Positions 54,273-62,512 of a stretch of DNA of 64,000 nucleotides are shown here, piece by piece (the stretch's first letter is position 1; each line of letters starts with the position of its first letter). The stretch lies in contig OX377206.1 in the NCBI GenBank assembly GCA_947396885.1, positions 47,537,631 through 47,601,630 of the forward strand. Reading direction: 5' to 3'. The notes under the pieces were generated by a model. The model was not told the DNA's origin and made no database searches. It saw only the letters and a program-made list of their open reading frames with translations. The position numbers and the translations under genes were made by a program. The stretch is from Heligmosomoides polygyrus polygyrus. Its lineage: Eukaryota; Nematoda; Chromadorea; Rhabditida; Heligmosomidae.

Positions 54273-55310
54273 TTAAGAGGGCGACAAAGTTTTAGTTACT
54301 AGATTTTCTCCTATGAATCGCAGTCGGAGAGCCCTTCCATTGAGAGCATTCTTCACTGTTCTCCATACGCTCTCTCTGGCCTCGACAGGGATAGCGTAGT
54401 ATTTAAACACACACTGCAATTGGGAGCTGATATCTTCTTTAATGTCTTTAACATAAAATGGAGAACATGCCTCTTTTATGAACGCGATCTTTGCAGATGT
54501 GCGTAAGCGCTTCTCAGCATGCATCTTCAGCTCGCTGAGATCATCACCATAGACCTCCTTTTCAAGTTCAAGCGCGAAACGGGTTACATTTCTGCCCACA
54601 AACCTACGAGTAGCCTCCACGTGCGCTTTCGGAACAAACTTGTAGGCTGTGGCATCTAAAAAACCGTGCTTCATCCTACATTATCCATTTGATTCACCCC
54701 ATTTGATACTTGCACTTACCCTAACAGTGGAAATCATTCGGCAGCCTTTTTAAAAATTTCTTCAATATTCCCCTCCAGTACATTGCAGCGGCGAAAAAGT
54801 CGCTGAAACTCCTGCTTTATAAACTGCTCCAATTGGTCCAGGCGGGAAATACTCATTTCAATACTTGCTTGGATCTTTTCAAAAGCGTTGGAGCAGGAGC
54901 AGGAACACGCAGGGGCAGGGGATTGCCTAGAACATGCCGATTTGTGGATGCAAATTGGTTAACTAGGTGAAGCACACACCTTACTGGGGAAAGCGGGCCT
55001 TCACAAATTTTGTAGCTAGAGTCTATGAGCTCACCATAACTTGTGAGTCTGAAGAGCTTTTCTTCACATTTCTCTTTAGCTCTTACGCATACAATGTAAA
55101 CACAATCACTCACTGTTAATAGCGGAACGTTTGAAACTGTGAATTTCAACCGTGAACGTACCTTAGCAGTGTAAACTTTGCCATGCCAACGCACTTTCAA
55201 TATTCTCCCAATATGAGGGGTTCCAATAACGTCATCTAGTGAGACAACGTCGGAAGTATTACTTCTTAGAAAGAATGTTGCGACATCGCTGATGTTGACC
55301 CATCCAACTT
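54273..55310 (-). pseudogene. Second gene of the Tc1-like element: coiled-coil protein of unknown function
   Basis: On the minus strand, readable coding begins near 55,310 (WVNISDVATFF, IGRILKVRWHGKVYTAK) and continues through a basic/cysteine-bearing stretch to a proline-alanine linker (RVPAPAPTLLK). After a frameshift near 54,880 a clear heptad region follows (SISRLDQLEQFIKQEFQRLF, 54,737-54,850) and ends in TGA at 54,736-54,734. A 44-bp intron with a strong donor (gtaagt) and acceptor (gtag), 54,719-54,676, then joins in the same frame to 133 codons ending at 54,273. The last part has ELEKEVYGDDLSELKM, FIKEACSPFYV and ARESVWRTVKNALNG. That spacing faintly recalls BEN-type DNA-binding domains, but I would not assign it. 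The gene therefore has one frameshift and one stop. An extra intron with donor gtacgt after VYTAK (near 55,163) is possible. A DNA-binding partner of the transposase, or a captured host gene, are both open. Confidence 0.6.
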
Positions 55311-55417
55311 ACTTATTTATATTTTTTCCACTTTTTAAGAAATGTACCCATTGGTGCTTCCAAAGGCAAGGTCACAGGGCCCAGTTTTTGGTCTAGAATT
55401 AATCTACACAACCACTC
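55311..55417. promoter_or_regulatory. Inferred shared promoter region between the two divergent genes
   Basis: About 107 bp separate the readable starts of the minus-strand gene and the transposase. It includes a T-rich run (tatattttttccac) but no promoter element I can define. The call rests on gene arrangement only. Confidence 0.3.
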
Positions 55418-56786
55418 ATGCCGGCATCTGTCTATCCCGACATAATTCTTGCTCTCCATAGAGATGGAAAATCAGAAAGAGACATCCTCAAAGAAGTTCA
55501 GAAGGTGGGTTTCTTATGTTCACGGTTCCCGTTTACCTGCAACATTTTCAAGCAAACATTTTCTTCCAAATAATGCATTTCCAGCATGATCCTAAGGTGA
55601 CAACATATGCCATTTGAAAATTCTTTCGAGGCTTCTACACAAGCAATTTACTAACATTAAAAAGGCGCTATCAACCGCGTGGTTTATCCGGTAAACCTAA
55701 AGTAGTTTGAAACCTAATTTTTAGGTCTTAAAATGATTGTTTTTTTTTCGATGTCATTAAGTATGAAATTGTTCGCAGTTATGCTGCTGACAGTTCTGCA
55801 ACGGCCACGGCGATATGTAGAAGTCTAAACGCCCGTGGCATGTTTGTTAGTCTTTCACAAATTAAATTTTTAAGGAGTTGGGCTTCAAGAGGGCGTCAGC
55901 AAAATACTGTCAGTTCATAAGGGGAAGAACAAGAAACAGCGCATGGCGTTTTGTGAGGAAATGATAGGAAAAGAGGAAAAGTTCATGGACTGCGTATTCA
56001 CCGACGAATTCATATTTCAAGGTAACTATAGCATCCCACGGCATACCGTCAAAATTAGATCAGGTCGTATTATTCTGCTGTCTGTCTGTTACATCACCAA
56101 AGGTGGTGACAAAGCGCGGCTGCGCAGCCGACTTAAACATCCGGCGAAAGTTCAAGACTGGGGTGGCATCTCCTCGAAAGGCCCTACAGACCTCGCGATT
56201 TTTCCGGGTTCGGTTCGTATCGACTCGAACACTTATTGTGATGTCCTCCAAAACTGCTATCTTGGGTTTGCAGAGAACAAGTTTGGGGGTTAGTTCAAGA
56301 ACTTTATATTGCGGTCTTTATTCAAATAAAACATTGCCTTTAAAATATTACAGGGCATGCCAGACTCATACATGATAACGCACCCGCACACAGAAGTGCA
56401 TATACGGCCCGAAAGCTAGATAGTTGGGGATAAACAGTGAATTGGCCAGCGGAGTCTCCAGACCTAAATGCAATAGAGCTATTTTGTGGCTGTATGAAAG
56501 CTAGCTTTAGGTAGGTTTTGCTTCGCCAGCAATAGCTGATTAGAGCTTCGACTAAGATCATCTTTGAATAAAGATTTTCAGGCATAAGCAGTTCAGAAAT
56601 ACAAAAGAGCTCTGCTTCGCCATTAGGGAATTCTGGAAAACGCTTTTGCCTGCAGTCTGCCAGAGGTATATAGAGAGTATCCAATGGAAAATGCCTTTGG
56701 TAGTGAAAGCGCGAGGAGAAAATATTATCGAAAACAAGCCCATTGGTGATGAAGCGCATGCAGAAGACTCTATTGAAGACTTTTAA
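55418..56786 (+). pseudogene. Tc1-family DDE transposase, broken
   Basis: The ATG at 55,418 opens a 29-codon exon (MPASVYPDIILALHRDGKSE, then RDILKEVQK), an N-terminal helix-turn-helix start. A donor follows at 55,505 (gtgggt). A second helical stretch is readable at about 55,760-55,900 (KYEIVRSYA, ATAICRSLNARG). The catalytic part runs from 55,943: CVFTDEF with the first D (56,003), the block HPAKVQDWGGIS, and TDLAIFPGSVRIDSNTYCDV. A 65-bp intron (56,289-56,353, gt...ag) joins in frame to HARLIHDNAPAH with the second D, then SPDLNAIE with the third residue E. I count 33 residues between D and E, against 34 in Tc1. An in-frame TAA at 56,431-56,433 falls between them, and a frameshift near 56,515 precedes a readable C-terminus (MPLVVKARGENIIE) ending at TAA 56,784-56,786. 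The transposase would cut and paste the element at TA sites; this copy cannot encode a full protein. Confidence 0.85.
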
Positions 56787-57125
56787 TGGATCGAGGAAAT
56801 GTGTAAATCCACAATTTGTACGTGAAATTGAACACTTTCCACCTCAAATTGGACAATTTTCCGTCAAATTAATCCTCTTCTAAACTTCTAGAATAATTTT
56901 TGTTCAAGGAAATTTTAGTATAATTTTTTTTAATTTTTTAGTTTACCTGAGCGAGTGTCCAATTTGACGCAAAAAGTTTTCCATTTTTCGTGAAAATGGA
57001 GCAGTATAATGCATAGATTTGAACACATAAATGTATAGATAAATTTAATATATATGTTTATTTGCTCTGCTGAGTTAGAGCACATTTTCTTTTTTGATGA
57101 ACAATAAAGTAATCAATTGTTTTCT
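56787..57125. other. 3' flank of transposase inside the element
   Basis: AT-rich sequence with several T and A runs and aataaa near 57,103-57,108 as a possible polyadenylation signal. No coding potential seen. Confidence 0.4.
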
Positions 57126-58160
57126 GCAATCTGCTATAGTGATGAGAAGTGAGAAAAGGTAGAAATCTCAATTATGATGGCGCCATGTTTCCGTAGGGCA
57201 CATCAGGTCGGCGCAATTAGGACAGCAGACCGCTATGTCTAAGAGTGATTTGACGGGCAACTAGATCCTTGACGAATTCAAAAAAATGTGCGCATTAGCT
57301 ACTAAAGTTATATTCACCTATATTTAGTTTATGCGAAATACCATCCAGTGAGATCAGAACAAGAAGTGAAGCGAATTTGAAGTCTTATTTCCGACGAAAT
57401 TTGGAATTTTTGGGCTGCTGAATCCAGATAATGCGACCAGCTGTCTTCTTCTTACTTCGAGTGCATACTGTACACATTGTACCTGCTCACCTAAACACAT
57501 AAGGTAACAATTCACTGTGGAGAAACACTTTTTTCGACCAAAAAAAGCCAGTACTAAATTTCAGTAGAAGTCCGGATCCTTAAAGTTTGGCAGTTCACAA
57601 CCGACTTAGTTCTCTTTCTAATTAAGTGAAAACTTAGATTTGTAGTATTTTTCCAGCCGCCTACACCCGATTAATTGTCGGATCTAGACTGTGCCTGGAA
57701 TAGCATGAAATACTAGTTAAACATGGGAAAAAATCACGATTGAGAGGGAACGGCAGATCTTGAAATGGATTGGTTCCATGCAAATTTAGTATCAAATGGA
57801 ACACCGTAACAAGAGGAACCAGAAAAACAGCATGGTATTACTTTTTAGCAAAAATCAAAGCTTTTAAAGTTGAAGTGGGCAGCTCCATTTCCGCCACAGG
57901 CCTAATTAAGCGAGACTCATGCGCGAACGCAGTTCAGGTCAAGGCAATTAAGGGCTTGCTTAATTACGATATAGCTTTTCAGGGTTCCGATCACCTTTGA
58001 ATGGCAGTCCCATGTCAAGTGACAGGATGCATGATGATAAAAGCTCTTGCGAATTTTTGTGTGGAAAGCATTGATTTGAAAAAAGTCATCATGATGCGAC
58101 GCAAAATACGCGTTTTTGCGTCGAAAACGTCGTTTGGTTGAATGTTTAGCGGCGGTACTG
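57126..58160 (-). repeat. Right terminal inverted repeat, about 1,035 bp
   Basis: Partner of the left arm. It is longer mainly because of a hairpin insertion at 58,097-58,123. A 76-codon plus-strand ORF inside (57,770-58,000) has no recognisable domain and is not called a gene. Confidence 0.9.
58097..58123. repeat. Hairpin present only in the right inverted arm
   Basis: cgacgcaaaa and ttttgcgtcg are perfect complements around a 7-base loop (tacgcgt). The left arm lacks this segment at the corresponding place (near 52,362). Confidence 0.85.
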
Positions 58161-58182
58161 TAAGCCCGCGAGCCACTGGCGG

Positions 58183-59385
58183 ATAGCGGCTCGGAGCGTA
58201 GTAGATAGCGACATTGCTCCATGAGGGTGAGATCGGAAGTTCGACTTTTCTGCGCTGCTGCATTTTTGCATTTCAACTGATTGGTTAAGATTTGAGGAAT
58301 TCCCGACGTCTTTAACGTTTTTTCTGCGCAATTTTTCCAGATGCATGTCGTGGAGAGTAGCTTTGTTTATCACTGACCGGTTTTTAACCAAAAGGCAATA
58401 AGAAAGCTGATCAGCATAAGGATGTATAAACGTTTAACATCAGTGATACACAGGCACAAAGTGCATGAAACAGAAGCACTGGTCACAACACAGATAACGT
58501 ATAAAGGCTACAGGCTCATCAGAGTTTGCTTCCATGCATGGACCAATGACATCGGCTCCATAGACGAAATCGAATTGAAGACGTACCCTTTCCTCCGAAA
58601 CAAGAGTTCCACCCGAAAACGATGTCATATGTCCACTGCTTGCTTGCCTTTTTACGTCTTGATAGTTCATCTTACGGATCCCAACCCTCTTCATGTTTTC
58701 CACCACTTCCAGTTGTTCGTCTTCGTCAATTTCAAGTTGACGTGCTTCGAAGTCCTTGAGTATGCTGGCCATCCGTTCCGTCAGCTTGATTTATTCCCTC
58801 GAAGGCTCCTTGTTTAAAGGTGGGTCACACTTCAGCGTGATCAGGTGCATCACTCGAGCATCGGCGGAAATGGTTGGTGTTAGGTTTTAGAAAACCATCA
58901 GCAGATCTTTGATTTCCAGGTGACAGGCAATGATAAGTGAAAGATTGTATCGATAGCCGTTTAGGTCAATTGGCGAAATCCACAGACTTCCCTTCATATC
59001 TCAAGCATCTATGGCGTCACATCCTGGTCTCTTTTGAGAAGTAGGATGGTTTTACCCGAGGTCATTGGTCGATGTAGGGCAATAAACTGTGAGAAGCCTG
59101 TAACTTTTATATGCTGCCCGTATTGTGACCAGTGCTGCTTCAAGCACTTTGTATCTGTGTATCACTGGTGTTGAACATTTATCCATCATCATGTTGAATA
59201 CCACAGCATGCAGCGGGAAAGTGCGCAGAAAACTTGTGAAAATGATATAGACGTCAGAATAAAAAATAAAATCCTCAAATCTCAACCAATCAGTTGAAAT
59301 GCAACAATACAGCAGCGCATGAGAATCGAGCACCCAACTTCCCTCCCATGAAGCAACGTCACTACCCATTGCACTCCGAGCTGCT
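58183..59385. repeat. Diverged long inverted repeat with 480-bp loop
   Basis: The left arm (58,183-58,565) aligns as reverse complement to the right arm (59,049-59,385). Clear shared blocks are ttgcatttcaactgattggt (58,265 and the complement near 59,302), cagtgatacacag with acaaagtgc, and gcactggtcaca. Identity is visibly lower than in the Tc1 arms, so this is older. It could be a long-armed DNA element or two copies of one repeat in opposite orientation. Confidence 0.75.
58656..58784 (-). other. Exon-like segment in the loop of the inverted repeat
   Basis: On the minus strand, 43 codons with a charged, helical composition (LTERMASILKDFEARQLEI, then DEDEQLEVVENMKRVGI) are bounded by atcaag upstream and gacgtaaaa downstream, which fit nematode acceptor and donor sites. 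The ORF itself continues to 58,440 without a stop but becomes less protein-like. I recognise no family. It may be a captured host exon, a remnant of the element's own gene, or chance. Confidence 0.28.
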
Positions 59386-59613
59386 TGCCCTCACCAGGGA
59401 ATGCCGTCAGCTTCCCATGGAACTTCGGAATGAGACCTATATCACGTGAAAGAGCTCGAGACGCTGATCACAGATACGTAGGCCAAATTTGCTAAATGAA
59501 TCTCCTAAGCGAGTTATGGCCGGCGGAAGCCGCCGTGTCTTCCATGTGTTAGGCGCGCTCAATGGACGCAGTATTGAGTGGAGATCAGCGGCTCGGCTAT
59601 CAGCGCCGTCAGC

Positions 59614-59682
59614 AGCGGCGGCGGCGCAGTGGTAGAGTACTCGCTCCAAAGGAATGCGTTCATTGGTTCGGTTCCCGCCGCT
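59614..59682 (+). other. tRNA-derived SINE head, copy 1
   Basis: 69 nt closed by agcggcg and cgccgct as an acceptor-like stem, with an A-box-like ggcgcagtggtagag (59,623-59,637) and a B-box-like ggttcggttcc (59,665-59,675). The anticodon region does not fold into a 5-bp stem with a 7-base loop, so this is a tRNA-derived internal promoter rather than a working tRNA. The D-arm resembles tRNA-Gly-type arms, but the isotype is not secure. Confidence 0.6.
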
Positions 59683-59802
59683 GACGGCCTTTGTGCATTT
59701 TGTGACCTATCTTCGACAAGGACCTATAATCTCATTTTTAGCACATTTTTGAGCGCACGGGTTATGGCGACTTGCATTTACGTTTACGTTTACGTTTTTG
59801 CA

Positions 59803-60288
59803 TTTCCGACTCCACCGACACGACTTCGGTCGAAAAAAAATTTTTTCGCTGAAACTTCGTCTAGGGGGTTATTAGGGGTGCTGATCACGAATCTGACATC
59901 CGTTTTTCACGATTCGGTCGGAGACCAGTCATACCTTTAACAAGGGTGGTCCAGGCAGAGTCACCGATTTCGCTGGGCACTAGTTAGAAGTTCCGACTCC
60001 ACAGACACGACTTCGGCCGAACAATTGTAGCAACGGTATGGGTGGTCTCCGACCAAATCGTAAAAAACGGATATCAGATTCGTGATCAGCACCCCAAATA
60101 ATCTCTCTAGACAAAGTTTCAGCGAAGTCGGTGACTCTGCCTGGGCCACCCTTGTTAAAAGGTATGGGTGGTCTCCAACCGAATCGTGAAAAACGGATGT
60201 CAGATTCGTGATCAGCACCCCAAATAACCCCCCTAAGCGAAGTTTTAGCAAAAAAATTTCGACCGATGTCGTGTCGGTGGAGTTGGAA
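59803..60288. repeat. Partial copies of a 170-bp repeat in both orientations
   Basis: The unit runs ttccgactccaccgacacga, then ggtgctgatcacgaatctga, then accgatttcgct. One copy is plus (59,803-59,975) and a nearly complete copy is minus (60,120-60,288). Between them are pieces of a third, with a plus-strand start (59,990-60,020) and a minus-strand remainder (60,036-60,110). An adjacent tttacg hexamer run (about 59,775-59,797) is not telomeric. Confidence 0.75.
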
Positions 60289-60530
60289 CTTTTAAGTAGT
60301 GTCTTTACTTTTTATTTATTATGTTTATTAAGTTTTGTTGATTTTTGATTTTATTTTTGCTTTTTTGTTTTGATTTGAATTTCTGACTTGCTTCACGTCA
60401 TGAATAAAACATTTTACCTGAAACACGTTTCCGTCTTCAAATAGACGTGAATGCAAGTCGCCTGCGCTCAAAAATGTGCTAAAAATGAGATTATCGTCGA
60501 AGATAGGTCACAAAATGAAAAAAGCCGTCA

Positions 60531-60599
60531 GCGGCGGGAACCGAACCAATGAATGCAATCCCTTGGAGAGCGCACTGTACCACAGCGCCGCCGCCGCTG
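60531..60599 (-). other. tRNA-derived SINE head, copy 2
   Basis: Same 69-nt structure on the minus strand, with the same closing stem and a B-box at 60,549-60,537. It differs from copy 1 in the D-arm and anticodon region (ctgtggtacagtgcgctctcc), as expected for independently aged SINE copies. Confidence 0.6.
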
Positions 60600-61022
60600 C
60601 TGACGGCGCTGATAGCCGAGCCGCTGATTACCGTGCAATACTGCGCCCAACGCTGATTGAGCGCGCCTAACACATGGAAGACATCGCCGCTTCCGCCGAC
60701 CATAACTCGCTTAGAAGACCCGTTTAGCAAATAACTCGACCATAACTCGCTTAGAAGACCCGTTTGGTTCACATGGCTGTGATCAGCGTCTCGAGCTCTT
60801 TCACGTGATTTAGGTCTCAATCCGAAGTTCCATGGGAAGCTGACAGCATTCGCCGAAGTCGATGAGGTTACGGCGGTGGTACATGAATTCTTTAGGTCAA
60901 AACCGACCAAATTCTTCAGAGATATAATTCACTCACTGCATGAAAAGCGAAAGAACTCATTGGAAATAACGGTAATTACCTTGTTTAGGTCAATCATTCC
61001 TCTTTTTTGTTATAGTATTGCT

Positions 61023-61182
61023 TTTACTGGAAAACAAATTTTGTTGCAAAATTTATGACTCAACCTACCTGCCCGCTCTGCGGGCAGTTTCCAGTGGCAC
61101 CACGTGGAGGAACGGAGATCGCCACCAATTATTATATTAGGTTGAGTCATAAATTTTGCAACAAAATTTGTCTTCCAGTAAA
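61023..61182. repeat. 45-bp inverted repeats, MITE-like
   Basis: tttactggaaaacaaatttt (from 61,023) through caaccta (61,067) is the reverse complement of 61,138-61,182 with one mismatch in 45. The inner ends read ttaggttgagtcataa when viewed from the right arm, which resembles mariner termini. The termini would then face inward, the opposite of a normal miniature element. Confidence 0.8.
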
Positions 61183-61208
61183 CGTGGAGGAACGGAGATC
61201 GCCACCAA
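61102..61208 (+). repeat. 27-bp direct repeat around the right mariner-like arm
   Basis: acgtggaggaacggagatcg plus ccaccaa occurs at 61,102-61,128 and 61,182-61,208, identical. The 53 bp between them contain the right 45-bp arm, so that arm seems to have been inserted within, or copied together with, this sequence. Confidence 0.85.
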
Positions 61209-61431
61209 GCTAAGCCAAACACGGACATTCGATTACAGGCGACAGGCCCTTGTGACAGGCCGGCCTACGAACACCCATGTTACATCACATGGTGCATGTC
61301 AGTTCACGTATATCGAGATAGTGCTACGGCGTCCGCGGGAGCCGACGCGCACTCGCAAAGCCCGGCGAGTGTGGAAAGTATGCGAGGGTCCCTGATGCGA
61401 GGACGGCATCGGGGGGCTAGTCCGAAAGTCC

Positions 61432-62150
61432 CGTAACGTAAGCAGGACCAGCGTGGCAACGCTGAATGTGAGTTCGTTGACGGGCCGCTCGTGCGAGTTG
61501 GTAGAAGCACTGGAGCGAAGAAAGATAGATTTCTGTGCGGTGCAGGAGACGAGGTGGTCCTGCCGCAAGTCAAGGGACATAAGACGTGGCTTCAAGGCCG
61601 TTCTATGTGGAAGTCCCAGGACCACCAGTGGAGTTGGAGTCATCGTCTCCGAACGATTTCGTGACTCGATTGTAAGCGTCGAACATTATGACGATCGATT
61701 GATGAAGGTCGTTGTCGCCGCTAAGGATCGACTCTATCACTTCTTCTCTGCGTATGCTCACAGACTGGCTGTTGGCTGCCAAAAATGAGTTTTGGAACCT
61801 GCTTGATGAGAAGACAGCAGAGGTACCGTCCAAAGATATATTCATAGTCGCTGGTGACCTTAATGGGCACGTAGGTGCTACGAAAGACGGGTACAGCTGT
61901 CATGGTGGTTTCGGATACGGAACACGAAACGCCGATGGTGAACGTATTCTTGATTATGCGGAATCGCATAATCTCGCCATTGTGAACACCGTTTTCCGAA
62001 AACGCGACTCCCACCTCATCTCATACTATAGTGGGAACTCCAAGTCTCAGATAGACTTTGTCCTTGTCAAGGATCGCGACCGAAGCATTGTCACAGACGC
62101 GAAGATCGTGCCGTATGAGACGGTCGCCCACAGCACAGACTGCTGATCTG
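61432..62150 (+). pseudogene. RTE endonuclease domain (apurinic-like)
   Basis: The reading starts near 61,440 (SVATLNVSSLTGRS) without a certain start codon. Motifs of the exonuclease-endonuclease-phosphatase fold follow: TLNV, VQETRW with the metal-binding E, GVGVIV and SAYAH (usually SAYAP). After a frameshift near 61,765, VAGDLNGHVG (D and N of the active site), GYGTRNADGERILDYA and SQIDFVLV are readable. The final histidine block appears as QHRLL only after another one-base shift near 62,130. In the family this domain nicks target DNA to prime reverse transcription. The domain is split over two frames here, so it is not functional as is. Confidence 0.88.
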
Positions 62151-62512
62151 CACTTTGAAGATCGTCCCTCCGAGGCTGAAGCAGGTCGAGCGGTGCGGTG
62201 CTGCAAGAATCAAGTGGTGGCGAATGAAAGAGAAGGAAGCAGCTGTGATTTCTCGCGTGCGGTTACCGACAGTCACGACTGTCGACGAAACTTGGAAGAA
62301 GGCGACCGACGCGATTCGTCAAGCTGCACAGCCGGAACTCGGCATTACGAAGCCTGGACGACGGAAGGTCGATGAGCAGGCCTGGCTGTGGACAGATGAC
62401 GTAAAAGCAAAATTGCGAGAGAAGAAGTCGCTTTATCACGTGTTTCTCGGACGAAAAGACAGCCGATAACTGGCAGAAGTACCAAGAAGCGAAGAAGGCT
62501 GCAAAGAATGCC
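62151..62512 (+). pseudogene. RTE linker between endonuclease and reverse transcriptase
   Basis: Frame 1 reads ICTLKIVPPRLKQVERCGAA and further basic sequence, with WKKATDAIRQAA and WLWTDDVKAKLREKK, a conserved linker in RTE-like proteins. It stops at TAA 62,467-62,469. The downstream frame picks up with DNWQKYQEAKKAAKNA, placing a frameshift near 62,465. Confidence 0.8.

Larger units (their letters stand above)
52329..58160 (+). mobile_element. Tc1-like DNA transposon with about 1-kb inverted repeats and two divergent genes
   Basis: The ends read cagtaccgccgctaaacatt inward from 52,329 and, as reverse complement, inward from 58,160. The start CAGT resembles Tc1-family termini. The right end abuts TA, the family's target duplication; the left flank is AA, probably a mutated TA. 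The inverted arms extend to about 53,347 and back to 57,126, roughly 1.0 kb each, with few differences in the stretches I aligned. Between the arms lie a DDE transposase pseudogene (55,418-56,786, plus) and a second gene (about 55,310-54,273, minus) in divergent arrangement, plus small tandem repeats near the left arm. Tc1/mariner elements usually have one gene, 1-3 kb length and short ends, so this one is large. It is likely non-autonomous now because both genes carry stops or frameshifts. Confidence 0.82.
59399..60851. repeat. 1.45-kb palindrome of two SINE-like copies
   Basis: From 59,399 (gaatgccgtcagcttcccat) and from 60,851 backward, the sequence reads the same on opposite strands through cgtgaaagagctcgagacgc, the GC-rich tRNA-like part and the tail tagcacatttttgagcgca. 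The arms are about 400 bp (59,399-59,795 and 60,436-60,851), with differences including a tandem duplication of cataactcgcttagaagacc at 60,702-60,760 in the right arm. The centre (59,803-60,288) is filled by partial copies of another repeat. Confidence 0.85.

Noticed and set aside
57770..58000. 76-codon ORF inside the right inverted arm
   Set aside because: It lies wholly in terminal-repeat DNA and shows no domain or splice context.
59614..59682. Functional tRNA gene
   Set aside because: Acceptor-like stem and boxes are present, but no valid anticodon arm forms and the same structure recurs with changes in the opposite copy; a SINE origin fits better.
59775..59797. Telomere-like hexamer repeat (tttacg)
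   Set aside because: Nematode telomeres are TTAGGC; only about three units occur, and no TTAGGC run was seen in the window.
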